A stretch of 40,014 bases of DNA from Mycobacterium asiaticum (GTDB lineage: Bacteria; Actinomycetota; Actinomycetes; Mycobacteriales; Mycobacteriaceae). The notes beneath the pieces were generated by a model that worked only from the letters and a program-made list of their open reading frames with translations, was not told where the DNA came from and did no database searches. This document shows positions 7,594 through 16,177 of this stretch, in pieces. The stretch lies in contig NZ_LZLQ01000126.1 in assembly GCF_001673315.1 (NCBI RefSeq), positions 1-40,014 on the forward strand, written 5' to 3'. The position numbers and the translations under genes are program-made. Position 1 is the first letter of the stretch; the number at the start of each line of letters is the position of its first letter.

Positions 7594-7620
7594 GTGATCC
7601 GAAATTCATTCCCGGGTCAC
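7594..7620. promoter_or_regulatory. Imperfect inverted repeat upstream of the first narK gene
   Basis: GTGATCC at 7594-7600 and GGGTCAC at 7614-7620 form an inverted repeat with one mismatch and a 13-bp spacer, 71 bp before the narK start. It is a candidate operator for a nitrogen regulator (GlnR or NnaR), but it does not clearly match a motif I know. Confidence 0.25.
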
Positions 7621-7690
7621 TGCCAGAAGCGCTCGCGCAACAATGCATTCCTAGCGTGGTCGGCAAGGTTCGATGACGTGAGGAGTCTGG

Positions 7691-9109
7691 ATGTTCGCCG
7701 AGTTCCGCAGGTCGCTGAGGGGCCGTTCGCATGAGATTTCCGAATGGGACCCCGAAGATGTGGCGGCTTGGGAAGCCGGTAACAAGTACATCGCCCGACG
7801 CAACCTGATCTGGTCGGTGGCAGCCGAGCACGTCGGGTTCTCGATCTGGTCCATCTGGTCGGTGATGGTGCTCTTCATGCCGGCGTCGGTCTACGGGTTC
7901 TCCGCGGGCGACAAATTCCTGCTCGGCGCCACCGCCACGCTTGTCGGTGGCTGCCTGCGTTTTCCCTACACCTTCGCCACCGCGAAGTTCGGCGGCCGCA
8001 ACTGGACCGTGTTCTCTGCCGTCGTGTTGCTGATCCCCAGCGTCCTGACTCTGTACCTGCTGGCCCATCCCGGCTTGCCGTTGTGGCCGTACCTGGTGTG
8101 TGCGGCACTGGCGGGGTTCGGTGGCGGCAACTTCGCCTCCTCCATGACCAATATCAACGCCTTCTACCCGCAGCGGCTCAAGGGCTGGGCGTTGGCCCTC
8201 AATGCCGGTGGGGGAAACCTCGGCGTGCCGATGATTCAGTTGGTCGGGCTGCTGGTGATTGCCACCGTCGGCGACCGTCAGCCGTACTGGGTGTGCGCGG
8301 TATACCTGGTGCTGCTGGCCGTCGCCGGACTCGGCGCCGCGTTGTGCATGGACAACCTGCGGCAATACCGCATCGAGATGAACATCATGGGCAAGGTGCT
8401 GACCGAACCGCACACCTGGGTGATCTCGCTGCTGTACATCGGCACGTTCGGCTCGTTCATCGGCTTCTCGTTCGCATTCGGCCAGGTGTTGCAGATCAAC
8501 TTCATCGCCAGCGGACAGTCCACCGCACAGGCCGCATTGCACGCCGCGCAAATCGCTTTTCTCGGGCCACTTCTGGGCTCACTGTCGCGCGTGTACGGCG
8601 GTCGGCTGGGCGACCGGATCGGTGGCGGCCGGGTCACCCTCAGCGTGTTCTGCGCGATGCTCGTGGCGGCAGGAATCTTGGTCCGCGTAGGCACTTTCGC
8701 GCAGCAGGAGCACGGTCCCGCCGCGGTGACCGAGATAGTCGGCTACGTAGCAGGTTTCGTCGCTCTGTTCATTCTGTCCGGTATCGGCAACGGTTCTGTG
8801 TACAAGATGATTCCGTCCATCTTCGAGGCGCGCAGCCACGAGATCGGACTCGACGAGGCGCAACGCCGGCAGTGGTCACGCTCCATGTCGGGAGCATTGA
8901 TCGGATTCGCCGGAGCGATCGGAGCGTTGGGTGGTGTCGCGGTCAATGTGGTGCTGCGCCAGTCTTACCTCGACAGCGGCAACGCGACGTCGGCCTTCTG
9001 GGTGTTTGCCGGATTCTATGCGGCCGCAGCACTGTTGACATGGACTGTCTACGTACGCAAGCCGCTGCGGGTAACTACCGCCGCGAACCCGGTGCCCGCC
9101 CATGTGTAA
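7691..9109 (+). CDS. narK3: Nitrate/nitrite transporter NarK3-like (first copy)
   Basis: Major facilitator superfamily protein of the NarK/NasA class, 472 residues, with twelve expected membrane helices. The nitrate signature is in GFGGGNFASSMTNINAFYP, with a second glycine-rich block FILSGIGNGSVYKMIPSIF in the C-terminal half. The cytoplasmic N-terminus (SEWDPEDVAAWEAGNK) is typical of mycobacterial NarK3. The start ATG at 7691 has GTGAGGAG at a good distance. A paralogue follows 172 bp after its stop, then the regulator NnaR, and the nirB-nirD genes lie 3 kb further on the other strand. It therefore probably imports nitrate or nitrite, or exchanges the two, for assimilation. Confidence 0.92.
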   Translation: MFAEFRRSLRGRSHEISEWDPEDVAAWEAGNKYIARRNLIWSVAAEHVGFSIWSIWSVMVLFMPASVYGFSAGDKFLLGATATLVGGCLRFPYTFATAKFGGRNWTVFSAVVLLIPSVLTLYLLAHPGLPLWPYLVCAALAGFGGGNFASSMTNINAFYPQRLKGWALALNAGGGNLGVPMIQLVGLLVIATVGDRQPYWVCAVYLVLLAVAGLGAALCMDNLRQYRIEMNIMGKVLTEPHTWVISLLYIGTFGSFIGFSFAFGQVLQINFIASGQSTAQAALHAAQIAFLGPLLGSLSRVYGGRLGDRIGGGRVTLSVFCAMLVAAGILVRVGTFAQQEHGPAAVTEIVGYVAGFVALFILSGIGNGSVYKMIPSIFEARSHEIGLDEAQRRQWSRSMSGALIGFAGAIGALGGVAVNVVLRQSYLDSGNATSAFWVFAGFYAAAALLTWTVYVRKPLRVTTAANPVPAHV

Positions 9110-9209
9110 CCAAACTCACTCGATTCCCTAGCTTGTCAGCGACTTTGCAGACAACTGGAATTCAACTTTCAGCTGATATCGGCCCCGTTGAGTTGACGGT
9201 CCAGCGTTC

Positions 9210-9225
9210 TCGATGTGAGCATCGA
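9210..9225. other. Small hairpin between the two narK genes
   Basis: TCGATG-TGAG-CATCGA is a perfect 6-bp stem with a four-base loop in the 184-bp gap between the narK copies, 69 bp before the second start. It has no T-run, so it is not a classical terminator; it may be a leader hairpin or an operator. Confidence 0.25.
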
Positions 9226-9293
9226 AACCGACAGCGGCGCAAGCCTCTTCACGTCGAGGCGCGGTTGCGGCGCCCAGAAAGGTGGCCAACCAG

Positions 9294-10691
9294 ATGGGCC
9301 GTGACCATCGCATCCCCCAATGGGATCCCGAAGACGCGACGGCGTGGGAGACCGGCAACAGCACAATCGCCCGCCGTAACTTGCTCTGCACTGCCGCCGG
9401 TGACCACGTCGCGTTCTCGATCTGGTCCTTATGGTCGGTGATGACGCTGTTCATGCCGGCATCCGTCTACGGCTTTTCGGCCAGTGACAAGCTGCTGCTG
9501 GGTGCCGTCGCAACCCTGGCCGGCGGCGCCGTGCGCATCCCGTACACGTTGGGTATCGCGCGGTGGGGCGGCCGTAACTGGACAGTGTTCGCCGCGTTCG
9601 TATTGCTGATTCCTACCGCGGGCACCATCGCGCTGCTGGCCAACCCCGGCCTTCCGTTGTGGCCGTACGTGCTGTGTGCTGCGCTGACCGGCCTGGGCGG
9701 CGGTAACTATGCAGCGTCCCTGGCCAACGTCAACGCCTTCTACCCACAACGACTCAAGGGCTCCGCCTTGGCCGTCAACGCCGGTGTAGGCAACCTCGGG
9801 GTCGCGGTGATCCAGCTGGCCGGACTGCTGGCGCTGGCCACCGCCGGACACCAGGCGCCGTACTGGGTCTGCGCGATCTACCTGGTGTTGCTGGCGGTCG
9901 TCGGCATTGCGGCCGCCATGTTCATGGACAACCTCGAACACGGGACGCAACCAAACACCCTGCGCTCCATCCTCTTTCTCTCACACACCTGGGTGATCTC
10001 GCTGCTTTACATCTGCACCTTCGGCTCCTGGATCGGGTTCGCCTTCGCGTTCGGTCAGGTGTTGCAGGTCAACTTCGAAGAGCACGGTGAGACTGTCGCG
10101 CACGCATCCCTGCATGCCGCGCAGATCGCCTTCGTGGGGCCGCTATTGGGTTCCCTGGCACGGATATACGGTGGCCGGCTGTCCGACCGGATAGGCGGCA
10201 GCCGGGTCACGCTGTCCGTGCTCGCCGGCATGATCGTGGCCGCCGGCTTACTCGTCGGAATCAGTACCCACGACGACAGCCGGCCGGGGACAGGTGGCGC
10301 GGCGCTGACAGGTTACGTCGTCGGCTTCATAGCACTGTTCATTCTGGCCGGCATGGGCAACGGCTCGGTGTTCAAGTTGATCCCGTCGATATTCGAAGCA
10401 CGCAGCCGCTCGCTGGATCTCGTTGAGACACAACGAAGGCAGTGGGCGCGGGCAATGTCAGGGTCGCTGATCGGATTCTGCGCGGCGGTGGGCGCACTAG
10501 GCGGCGTCGGCATCAACGTGGCTTTGCGGGAGTCCTATCTGCGCAGCGGCACGGAGACGTCGGCATATTGGCTCTTCCTGGCCTCCTACGTGGTGGCCGC
10601 ATGGCTCACCTGGGTGATGTACGTACGCCGCCCCACCGACCGTGTGACGAAGAACGCAGCCGAAGGCAATGCCGCAGCAATTGTCAGGTAA
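9294..10691 (+). CDS. Nitrate/nitrite transporter NarK-like (second, tandem copy)
   Basis: A second full-length NarK-type MFS transporter, clearly paralogous to the gene just upstream: both share the N-terminal pattern WDPED-AW-GN, FMPASVYGFSA and the nitrate signature (here GLGGGNYAASLANVNAFYP). I place the start at ATG 9294 (MGRDHRIPQWDPED), because AAAGGTGG lies eight bases upstream; a GTG at 9282 would add four residues. Divergence is spread over the whole length, so the duplication is not recent. The loop after helix 6 and the segment near residue 325 (STHDDSRPGTGG) differ most. Keeping two transporters may mean different substrates (nitrate versus nitrite) or different regulation. The next gene, nnaR, starts 34 bp downstream. 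Confidence 0.9.
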   Translation: MGRDHRIPQWDPEDATAWETGNSTIARRNLLCTAAGDHVAFSIWSLWSVMTLFMPASVYGFSASDKLLLGAVATLAGGAVRIPYTLGIARWGGRNWTVFAAFVLLIPTAGTIALLANPGLPLWPYVLCAALTGLGGGNYAASLANVNAFYPQRLKGSALAVNAGVGNLGVAVIQLAGLLALATAGHQAPYWVCAIYLVLLAVVGIAAAMFMDNLEHGTQPNTLRSILFLSHTWVISLLYICTFGSWIGFAFAFGQVLQVNFEEHGETVAHASLHAAQIAFVGPLLGSLARIYGGRLSDRIGGSRVTLSVLAGMIVAAGLLVGISTHDDSRPGTGGAALTGYVVGFIALFILAGMGNGSVFKLIPSIFEARSRSLDLVETQRRQWARAMSGSLIGFCAAVGALGGVGINVALRESYLRSGTETSAYWLFLASYVVAAWLTWVMYVRRPTDRVTKNAAEGNAAAIVR

Positions 10692-10725
10692 CGCCTCGGA
10701 AATGTGGTCGGCATATAAGAGTCGT

Positions 10726-11871
10726 ATGGCCCAGCCACAGTCTGCGCCACTTGCCGGCTACCGAATCGCAGTCACGTCAGCTCGTCGTGCCGAGGAGCTG
10801 ATCGCACTGCTGCGCCGGCATGGGGCGGAAATTTTCAGCGCCCCGGCGATCAGCATGATCGCGCTGCCCGACGACGACGAGCTGCACACCAACACCGAGG
10901 CGTTGATCGCCGATCCGCCTGACATCCTGGTTGCCCACACCGGCATAGGTTTTCGCGGCTGGCTGGCCGCGGCCGAAGGCTGGGGTCTGGCGACCGAACT
11001 CACCGACGCGTTGTCATCGGCCCGGGTGGTGTCACGTGGCCCGAAGGCGACCGGTGCCCTGCGCGCCGCCGGTTTGCGTGAAGAGTGGTCGCCGGAATCC
11101 GAATCCTCGCACGAGGTGCTGGAATACCTGCTCGAATCCGGGGTCTGCGGAAAGCGCATCGCCATTCAACTGCACGGTGCGGCTGACGGTTGGGACCCAT
11201 TCCCGGAGTTCATTTCCACCCTGCGTTCCGCGGGGGCCGAGATAGTGCCGATTCGGGTATACCGTTGGCTGCCAGTGCCTTTGGGCGGGGAGTTCGACCA
11301 GCTGGTCACAGGTATCGCCCGGCGACAGTTCGACGCGGTGAGCTTCACGTCGGCGCCGGCGGCGGTGGCGGTACTGGAACGCAGCCGCGAGTTGGACATC
11401 GAAGAGCAGGTACTGGAAGCCTTGCGCAGCGGCGTCCACGCGATGTGCGTGGGTCCGGTGACCGCGCGGCCGTTGATCCGTCGCGGCGTGCCGACCTCCG
11501 CGCCGGAGCGAATGCGGTTGGGCGCCTTGGCTCGCCACATCGCCGAGGAACTGCCACTGCTGGGTTCCTGCAGCGTGAAGGTTGCCGGTCACCTGGTCGA
11601 GATCAGGGGTACCTGCGTCCTGGTCGACGGTTCGGTCAAGCCGGTGTCAGGATCGGGAATGTCGATACTGCGCGCGCTGGCACACCGCCCGGGCGACGTG
11701 GTCGGGCGCGCTGAATTGCTGCGGGTGCTGCCCGGCAACGGCGACGACACGCACGCGGTTGACACTGCCGTGCTGCGATTGCGAACCGCATTGGGTGACA
11801 AGAACATCGTTGCCACAGTCGTCAAGCGCGGGTATCGGCTCGCCCTGGACACCGGGCCGGACGCCGCATGA
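10726..11871 (+). CDS. nnaR: Nitrate/nitrite assimilation regulator NnaR (HemD-like domain plus winged helix)
   Basis: Two-domain regulator. Residues 1-260 resemble uroporphyrinogen-III synthase (HemD fold: GYRIAVTSARRAEELIALLR, then DAVSFTSAPAAVAVLE). Residues 285-381 form an OmpR/PhoB-type winged helix (SGSGMSILRALAHRPGDVV, then DTAVLRLRTALGDKNIVATV and KRGYRLAL). The homologue in M. smegmatis (NnaR) cooperates with GlnR to activate nitrate/nitrite assimilation genes; that in M. tuberculosis is Rv0260c. I chose ATG 10726, which gives 381 residues, equal to my recollection of Rv0260c, and avoids running into narK; an upstream in-frame start at 10669 would add 19 residues. Its stop overlaps the start of the next gene in ATGA. 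The HemD-like domain may sense a tetrapyrrole such as a siroheme precursor, which is inference. Confidence 0.88.
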   Translation: MAQPQSAPLAGYRIAVTSARRAEELIALLRRHGAEIFSAPAISMIALPDDDELHTNTEALIADPPDILVAHTGIGFRGWLAAAEGWGLATELTDALSSARVVSRGPKATGALRAAGLREEWSPESESSHEVLEYLLESGVCGKRIAIQLHGAADGWDPFPEFISTLRSAGAEIVPIRVYRWLPVPLGGEFDQLVTGIARRQFDAVSFTSAPAAVAVLERSRELDIEEQVLEALRSGVHAMCVGPVTARPLIRRGVPTSAPERMRLGALARHIAEELPLLGSCSVKVAGHLVEIRGTCVLVDGSVKPVSGSGMSILRALAHRPGDVVGRAELLRVLPGNGDDTHAVDTAVLRLRTALGDKNIVATVVKRGYRLALDTGPDAA

Positions 11872-12581
11872 GCCTGCTCTTGACGGCACACGGCACCCGT
11901 CGACCGTCGGGCGTCGCGATGGTGGCTGACTTAGCCACGCGAGTCAGCGGATTGCTCGACCGCACCGTCCAAGTCGCATTCGTCGATGTGCTGGGACCGA
12001 CACCCAGCGAAGTGCTCTCCTGCCTATCCGCGCGTGACGACTGCGATCCCGCGATCGTGGTGCCTGCGTTCCTGTCGCGCGGCTATCACGTCCGCGCCGA
12101 CCTGCCCGCGCAGATCGCGGCCAGCGGCCACCGCGATGTACGGGTTACCGCGGCGCTGGGGCCGAGTCCGGAGATCACCCGGATCCTGGGCCAGAATCTG
12201 GCCGCATCCGGTTGGCGCCCAGGTGATTCGGTACTCCTGGCTGCAGCGGGAACCTCAGACATGCTGGCTCGCAGCGACTTACATGGGGCAGCGGCGTCGC
12301 TGTCGACCCTCATCGGCTCGCGGGTCGACCTGTGTTTCGCGGCGACCGGCTCACCTACTGTGAGTGAGGCCGTCGCCGCTGCCCGCGTCCGGCGGGCGCG
12401 CCGCGTCGTGATCGTCTCGTACCTGCTGGCCGATGGTCTGTTTCAGCAACGCCTGTATGACAGCGGTGCCGACCTGGTGACGTCCCCGCTGGGCACGGAT
12501 CCCGGTATGGCGCGGTTGATTGCCAACCGGTTCCGCAGCGCCCTCATACCGCCGGTCGTCCTGTACTCACGAACGGCGTGA
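11868..12581 (+). CDS. Sirohydrochlorin chelatase (CbiX/SirB-like)
   Basis: CbiX-family chelatase of 237 residues, made of two related halves, expected to insert iron into sirohydrochlorin to give siroheme, the cofactor of NirB. The N-terminal signature LLLTAHGTRRPSG contains the metal-binding histidine, and the block IVVPAFLSRGYHVRADLP carries the second conserved histidine. The second half is more degenerate (LCFAATGSPTVSEAV, then VVIVSYLLADGLFQQRLYD). The ATG start overlaps the stop of nnaR (ATGA), so translation is probably coupled. Placement between nnaR and nirBD supports a siroheme role rather than cobalt insertion for cobalamin. The M. tuberculosis homologue is Rv0259c. Confidence 0.85.
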   Translation: MSLLLTAHGTRRPSGVAMVADLATRVSGLLDRTVQVAFVDVLGPTPSEVLSCLSARDDCDPAIVVPAFLSRGYHVRADLPAQIAASGHRDVRVTAALGPSPEITRILGQNLAASGWRPGDSVLLAAAGTSDMLARSDLHGAAASLSTLIGSRVDLCFAATGSPTVSEAVAAARVRRARRVVIVSYLLADGLFQQRLYDSGADLVTSPLGTDPGMARLIANRFRSALIPPVVLYSRTA

Positions 12582-12627
12582 CCAACGACACTTGATGTTT
12601 GCCCGCATCCGGGGTAATCCTGGCAAC

Positions 12628-13077
12628 ATGGCCCGTAACGAAGAGCCCTCGCGTGGACTCCTCGATGATGTGGCAAAGATGCTGCGGTTGCCTTTCAGCA
12701 CACCAGAGTTCATCGACCGCATCGTCACCGGCAGCGTCAACCAGGTAGGACGCCGCACGCTGTACATGTTGATCACCACCTGGGATGCCGCCGGCGGTGG
12801 ACCTTTTGCCGCGAGTGCGATCGCTTCCACGGGTCTGTCCAAGACCGCCGAGATCGTGCAGTCGATGTTCATCGGCCCGGTGTTCAACCCGCTGCTCAAG
12901 ATGCTTGGCGCCGACAAGATCGCTGTTCGGGCGTCGTTGTGCGCCTCGCAGCTGGTCGGGTTGGGCATCATGCGCTACGGGGTTCGTTCCGAACCGCTGC
13001 ACTCGATGACCGTGGAACAGTTGGTGGACGCAATCGGCCCGACGATGCAGCGCTATCTCGTCGGCAAGATCGATTAA
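12628..13077 (+). CDS. Lone TetR-type C-terminal (ligand-binding) domain protein, Rv0258c family
   Basis: A 149-residue protein that resembles only the ligand-binding half of a TetR regulator. Segments such as FSTPEFIDRIVTGS and IAVRASLCASQLVGLGIMRY, followed by LVDAIGPTMQRYLVGKID, fit the TetR C-terminal domain pattern in which helices 8-10 dimerise. No helix-turn-helix precedes it. The start ATG 12628 (MARNEEPS) gives a length close to Rv0258c; an ATG at 12595 would add only 11 residues, too few for a DNA-binding domain. It follows the chelatase gene after 46 bp. Its TAA overlaps the stop of nirD on the other strand in TTAA. It might act as a ligand-sensing partner of another regulator, but this is inference. 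Confidence 0.75.
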   Translation: MARNEEPSRGLLDDVAKMLRLPFSTPEFIDRIVTGSVNQVGRRTLYMLITTWDAAGGGPFAASAIASTGLSKTAEIVQSMFIGPVFNPLLKMLGADKIAVRASLCASQLVGLGIMRYGVRSEPLHSMTVEQLVDAIGPTMQRYLVGKID

Positions 13078-13442
13078 GCAGCCATTCGGTCGGCGAACCG
13101 TCCGATCTGAATGCGACCATCGGCGGCAACGCGCACCGCGTATACCGGCACCGACACCTCTGGGTCGTCCAGACAGCACCCGTCGTCCAGGGCGAAAGCC
13201 TGCTTGAGGATCGGTGACTGGACCGTGACACGGCCGGCACGGTCACCGACGATCCCGCGGGATAGCACCGCGGCCCCGGAAAACGGGTCGACGTTACCCA
13301 CCGCGTGCACGGAGCCGTCGTCGAGCCGGAACAGCGCCGCCTGAGTGCCGTCGTCCAGCAGGACGCCGACGCCGCGGCCCGGAATGAGGTGGTGGTAATC
13401 GCAGGCGGTGGTCCAGACCTGGATGTCGTCGAGAAGTGTCAT
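13074..13442 (-). CDS. nirD: Nitrite reductase small subunit NirD
   Basis: NirD, 122 residues, a Rieske-fold subunit of assimilatory NADH-dependent nitrite reductase. The Rieske-like blocks are present (GVGVLLDDGTQAALFRL, VHAVGNVDPFSGAAVLSRGI, SPILKQAFALDDGCCLDD), but the cluster-binding Cys/His pairs of true Rieske proteins are missing, as is normal for NirD. The start ATG at 13442 has AGGAGAAAC immediately upstream. It lies 55 bp after the nirB stop, in the same operon, with three 13-bp tandem repeats in the gap. The stop codons of nirD and the convergent gene share TTAA. Confidence 0.92.
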   Translation of the reverse strand: MTLLDDIQVWTTACDYHHLIPGRGVGVLLDDGTQAALFRLDDGSVHAVGNVDPFSGAAVLSRGIVGDRAGRVTVQSPILKQAFALDDGCCLDDPEVSVPVYAVRVAADGRIQIGRFADRMAA

Positions 13443-13462
13443 TGTTTCTCCTGGGCGGTTAG

Positions 13463-13500
13463 GAATGACGGCTAGAAATGACGGCTAGAAATGACGGCTA
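13463..13500 (-). repeat. Three 13-bp tandem repeats between nirB and nirD
   Basis: The plus-strand unit GAAATGACGGCTA occurs at 13475-13487 and 13488-13500, with a 12-base variant lacking one A at 13463-13474. On the coding strand each unit contains TAG, and the first of these is the nirB stop codon itself. The array fills most of the gap between the nirB stop and the nirD ribosome site, so copy-number change would alter the spacing between the two genes without changing either protein. Confidence 0.9.
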
Positions 13501-16056
13501 GGAACGGATACGCGGAATGCCAATGGGCACGGGCACTTTGCGCCCGCCCCGTTCGGTAAACGCGACGGTGGGGTCGGCGGCGTCGGGTGCGTTGACGAAG
13601 GAGACGAACCGCGAGAGCTTGTCCGGGTCCTCCAGCACGCCCTTCCACTCGCACTCGTAGTTTTCGACGTGGCGCTCCATGGCGGCCTCGAATTCCGCGG
13701 CCAGGCCGAGGGAGTCTTCGCAGACGACTTCGCGCACGTGGTTCAGGCCCAACGACTCCACCCACGGCGCGGTGCGCTGTAGCCGGTCGGCGGTGCGGAT
13801 GTAGTACACCAGGAAACGGTCGATATAGCGGACCAGTGTCGCGGTGTCCAGGTCGCCGACCAGCAGTTGAGCGTGCTTGGGTGTCATCCCGCCGTTGCCG
13901 CCGACGTAGAGGTTCCAGCCCTTTTCGGTGGCGATGATGCCGACGTCCTTGCCGCGCGCCTCGGCACACTCCCGCGCACAACCCGACACGCCCAGTTTGA
14001 TCTTGTGGGGCGCCCGCAGTCCCCGGTAGCGCAGTTCGAGGTCGATGGCCAGTTGCACCGAGTCCTGCTGCCCATAGCGGCACCAGTCGCTGCCCACGCA
14101 GCTTTTCACGGTGCGCAGCGCCTTCCCGTAGGCGTGGCCCGACTCCATGCCGGCGTCGACCAATCGCTTCCAGATCGCCGGGAGTTGATCCACCCGGGCA
14201 CCGAACATATCGATCCGTTGGCCGCCGGTGATCTTGGTGTAGAGCCCGAAGTCCTGGGCGATCTGGCCGATCAGGATCAGGTGCTCTGGCTTGATGTCGC
14301 CGCCCGGGACTCGCGGCACCACCGAGTAGCTGCCGTTCTTCTGGATATTGGCCAGGAAGTGGTCGTTGGAGTCCTGCAGCGCAGCTTGTTCGCCGTCCAG
14401 GATGTGGTCGGATCCGGTGGACGCCAGGATGGAGGCGACGACGGGTTTGCAGATGTCGCAACCTTTTCCGCGACCGAAGCGCTCCAGCATCCCGGAGAAG
14501 GTGCGGATCTCGGTGGCCGCGATGATCTCGAACAGCTCGGCGCGGGATTGGCTGAAGTGCTCACACAGCGCCTTGGACTGCACCACGCCCTCGGCTTCGA
14601 GCAACTGCTTGAGCAGCGGCACACAGGACCCGCACGATGTCCCCGCCGAGGTGCATGCCTTCAGCGCGGGCACGTCAGCGCATCCGTCGGCGATCGCGCA
14701 CTTCAGGTCGCCCTTGGTGACGTTGTTGCAGGAGCAGATCTGCGCGGTGTCCGGCAATGCCCCGATGCCCAGGGTCCCGGCCCCGTCGGCCGATCCGGCC
14801 GGTGCGATCAGCGCCAGCGGGTCACCGGGCAACTCGCTGCCGACCATCGGGCGCAGCACCCCGTAGGACGACGCGTCGCCCACCAGCACCCCGCCCAGCA
14901 GTGTCTTGGCGTCATCGGACAGCACCAGTTTGGCGTAGGTGCGGTTGACCGCGTCGTTGATGACGACCTCGAGGCAGTCCTCGGTGGTGCCCATCGCATC
15001 ACCGAAGCTGGCGACGTCCACGCCGAGCAGTTTGAGCTTGGTGGACAGATCAGCTTCGGGGAATTCCGCTACGCCGTCGAGCAACCGGTCAGCCACCACT
15101 TCAGCACTGGTGTACCCCGGTCCGACCAGCCCGTAGCACCGGCCCTCGATGGCGGCGACCTCACCCACCGCGAAAATGTCGGGATCGCTGGTGCGGCAGG
15201 ACAAATCGGTCAGAACGCCGCCGCGCGGCGCGACCTCCAGACCGGCCGACCGCGCCAACTCGTCGCGGGGCCGGATACCCGCGGCGAAGATCACCAAGCC
15301 CGCATCGATGACCTGCCCGTCGGACAAGCTGACCCGAGCCGACTTGGATCCATCCGAATTATCCACGTATTCAATGGATTCGGTGCCGGTTCCGACGTGG
15401 ATGTCAATCCCGAGATCACCGATCATCCTGGCCAGCAGTGCGCCACCCGCCTCGTCGATCTGCTGGGCCATGAGCCGCGGCATCATCTCGACGACGTGTG
15501 TCTGCAACCCGAACTGGCGCAGCGCATTTGCCGCCTCCAAACCCAGCAGGCCGCCGCCGATCACAACGCCCGCGCGGTGGGTGTACTCCACCGCCCGCAG
15601 CGCGTCGGCGCGAATGCCGTCGAGGTCGTCCAGGGTGCGGTAGACGTGACAGATCGGAAGGTCGTGACCGGTCACCGGCGGGACGAAAGCGTACGACCCG
15701 GTAGCCACCACCAGCGTGTCATACGCGTGACGGTCGCCGTCGGCGGTAACCACTGCCTTTGTCCCACGGTCGATTTCGACCACCCGGGTGTTGAGCAGCA
15801 ATTCCACTTGGTGGTCGGCGGCGTAGTCATTACCGGGCAGCGCCACCAGACTCCGGTCCCAATTTTCGGTGTAAGAAGTCAGGCCGACGCGGTCGTAGGC
15901 TGCATCCGCTTCCTCGGCCAGCACGGTGATCAGCCAGCTATTGCTGGTGTCCCGGGCTCGCAGCGCCTCGACGAACCGGTGGCCCACCATGCCGTGACCG
16001 ACCACGACGACACGCCGCACATCAGGGCGCACGGGAGTAGTTCCGGCAGAAGACAT
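13498..16056 (-). CDS. nirB: Assimilatory nitrite reductase [NAD(P)H] large subunit NirB
   Basis: NirB, 852 residues, reduces nitrite to ammonium in the cytoplasm. Domains in order: an FAD/NAD-linked reductase (VVVVGHGMVGHRF near the N-terminus, VVIGGGLLGLEAANALRQFG around residue 165), two BFD-like [2Fe-2S] segments (CSCNNVTKGDLKCAI with CGSC, then CEHFSQSR with GCDICKP), and the siroheme/[4Fe-4S] catalytic half. The four cluster cysteines are visible in CVGSDWC (C653, C659) and GCARECAE (C693, C697). The start is ATG 16056 and nirD follows in the same operon. It is transcribed toward the narK-nnaR-chelatase genes. Upstream lies the divergent promoter region shared with hsp20, with a near-palindrome at 16101-16116. 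Regulation by GlnR and NnaR is expected from M. smegmatis but was not demonstrated here. Confidence 0.95.
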   Translation of the reverse strand: MSSAGTTPVRPDVRRVVVVGHGMVGHRFVEALRARDTSNSWLITVLAEEADAAYDRVGLTSYTENWDRSLVALPGNDYAADHQVELLLNTRVVEIDRGTKAVVTADGDRHAYDTLVVATGSYAFVPPVTGHDLPICHVYRTLDDLDGIRADALRAVEYTHRAGVVIGGGLLGLEAANALRQFGLQTHVVEMMPRLMAQQIDEAGGALLARMIGDLGIDIHVGTGTESIEYVDNSDGSKSARVSLSDGQVIDAGLVIFAAGIRPRDELARSAGLEVAPRGGVLTDLSCRTSDPDIFAVGEVAAIEGRCYGLVGPGYTSAEVVADRLLDGVAEFPEADLSTKLKLLGVDVASFGDAMGTTEDCLEVVINDAVNRTYAKLVLSDDAKTLLGGVLVGDASSYGVLRPMVGSELPGDPLALIAPAGSADGAGTLGIGALPDTAQICSCNNVTKGDLKCAIADGCADVPALKACTSAGTSCGSCVPLLKQLLEAEGVVQSKALCEHFSQSRAELFEIIAATEIRTFSGMLERFGRGKGCDICKPVVASILASTGSDHILDGEQAALQDSNDHFLANIQKNGSYSVVPRVPGGDIKPEHLILIGQIAQDFGLYTKITGGQRIDMFGARVDQLPAIWKRLVDAGMESGHAYGKALRTVKSCVGSDWCRYGQQDSVQLAIDLELRYRGLRAPHKIKLGVSGCARECAEARGKDVGIIATEKGWNLYVGGNGGMTPKHAQLLVGDLDTATLVRYIDRFLVYYIRTADRLQRTAPWVESLGLNHVREVVCEDSLGLAAEFEAAMERHVENYECEWKGVLEDPDKLSRFVSFVNAPDAADPTVAFTERGGRKVPVPIGIPRIRS

Positions 16057-16100
16057 GCCAAGAGACTACGAAGCCGATGTTGCAAGAAATGACATCGAAT

Positions 16101-16116
16101 GTGACGCACGCATCAC
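16101..16116. promoter_or_regulatory. Near-palindrome upstream of nirB
   Basis: GTGACGCACGCATCAC matches its own reverse complement at 12 of 16 positions, with perfect GTGA/TCAC ends. It lies 45 bp before the nirB start on the divergent intergenic side, a plausible site for a dimeric activator or repressor of nirBD. The regulator is unknown. Confidence 0.3.
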
Positions 16117-16177
16117 GCCGCCATCACGCCTGGCAAGTGTCTGTGTGACACCTTTCGCTGCGAGCGAACTCCCAGGT

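Noticed and set aside
13867..16092. Long plus-strand open frame (741 codons) opposite nirB
   Set aside because: It is antisense to an unmistakable NirB, has no domain or ribosome site, and is the usual open shadow frame of high-GC coding DNA.
16057..16160. GlnR binding box upstream of nirB
   Set aside because: Expected from M. smegmatis biology, but I could not find a clear match to the published GlnR pattern, so only the near-palindrome at 16101-16116 is listed.
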